Positions 40,598-40,643 of a stretch of DNA of 40,643 nucleotides are shown here, one piece after another. Position 1 is the stretch's first letter. Each line of letters starts with the position of its first letter. Under the pieces are notes generated by a model. The model was not told the origin of the DNA. It searched no databases and saw only the letters and a list, made by a program, of their open reading frames with translations. The position numbers and the translations under genes were made by a program. The DNA comes from Flavobacterium sp. HBTb2-11-1 (GTDB lineage: Bacteria > Bacteroidota > Bacteroidia > Flavobacteriales > Flavobacteriaceae). The stretch is taken from the NCBI RefSeq assembly GCF_009826975.1, contig NZ_WUMO01000014.1:1-40643 (forward strand), in the 5' to 3' direction.

Positions 40598-40643
40598 GGA
40601 GCTGATACCTGCTGTCCGCTATATCTTTTGTGGCGAACCCCGC
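40598..40643 (-). repeat. Structured intergenic element, copy B (cut by window end)
   Basis: Read on the minus strand, the sequence GCCACAAAAGATATAGCGGA followed by CAGCAGG matches the 3' half of the element at 23224-23301 (ACAAAAGAT, CGGATAGCGGG). The visible part includes GCGGGGTTCGCC, which may form the apical loop of its hairpin. The 5' half lies beyond position 40643. Confidence 0.5.

Overview
The window reads as a chromosomal segment of a low-GC Bacteroidota, most likely a Flavobacterium. Evidence: A+T-rich DNA; promoters of the TTG-N17-22-TAnnTTTG type rather than TTGACA/TATAAT; a type IX secretion gene (porQ); and family types common in flavobacteria (DUF1569, DUF2807 'head GIN', DUF2911, DUF1684, M56/BlaI pairs, solitary ExbD-like proteins). 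There is no phage, IS, plasmid or CRISPR signature. Most of it is core or housekeeping sequence with a few lineage-specific patches.

Layout. 1-262: tRNA-Phe(GAA), tRNA-Leu(UAA) and a terminator. 327-2791: a DinB-like DUF1569 protein, a small secreted protein, an endonuclease III homologue and an alpha/beta hydrolase. 2908-10175: a glycogen locus, glgA-glgC-glgB plus a GH31 alpha-glucosidase, for making and remobilising alpha-glucan. 10260-12539: an M48 lipoprotein protease and a UMF1-type transporter. 12628-15517 (minus): an ECF sigma factor, a putative membrane anti-sigma factor and two exported beta-repeat proteins, forming a likely envelope-response operon. 15681-16361: a divergent lipoprotein. 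16623-25293: lon, porQ, an L,D-transpeptidase-like protein, cmk, a nucleoside-type symporter and rpsA; rpsA has a clear promoter and a long leader.

25439-27042 (minus): three tandem ExbD/TolR paralogues that have all lost the membrane aspartate used for proton coupling, with no ExbB beside them. 27256-28939: a fasciclin protein, an EamA exporter and an unlisted 47-aa gene. 29136-33401 (minus): a tandem duplication of a BlaI repressor plus M56 (BlaR1-like) protease module. The two repressors are about 92% identical, but the two proteases carry entirely different C-terminal tails, one proline-rich plus coiled coil and one ending in a TonB-plug-like segment. A single promoter with an overlapping 34-bp dyad precedes the four genes. 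33568-36128: an MFS exporter divergent from DUF1684 and TatD genes. 36264-40478: tcdA, a HAD phosphatase, a DUF2911 protein, a TetR/DUF1348 operon with an operator-like palindrome, and a four-helix-bundle membrane protein.

Intergenic DNA is rich in recurring elements: four AATTCCAAA-type hairpins (one only a half), a REP-like inverted repeat and a decayed copy, a CTAAG-rich inverted repeat, and two copies (one cut by the window end) of a structured element that could be an RNA. The strongest candidates for undescribed biology are the duplicated BlaI/M56 module with exchanged tails, the Asp-less ExbD triplet, and the structured intergenic element.
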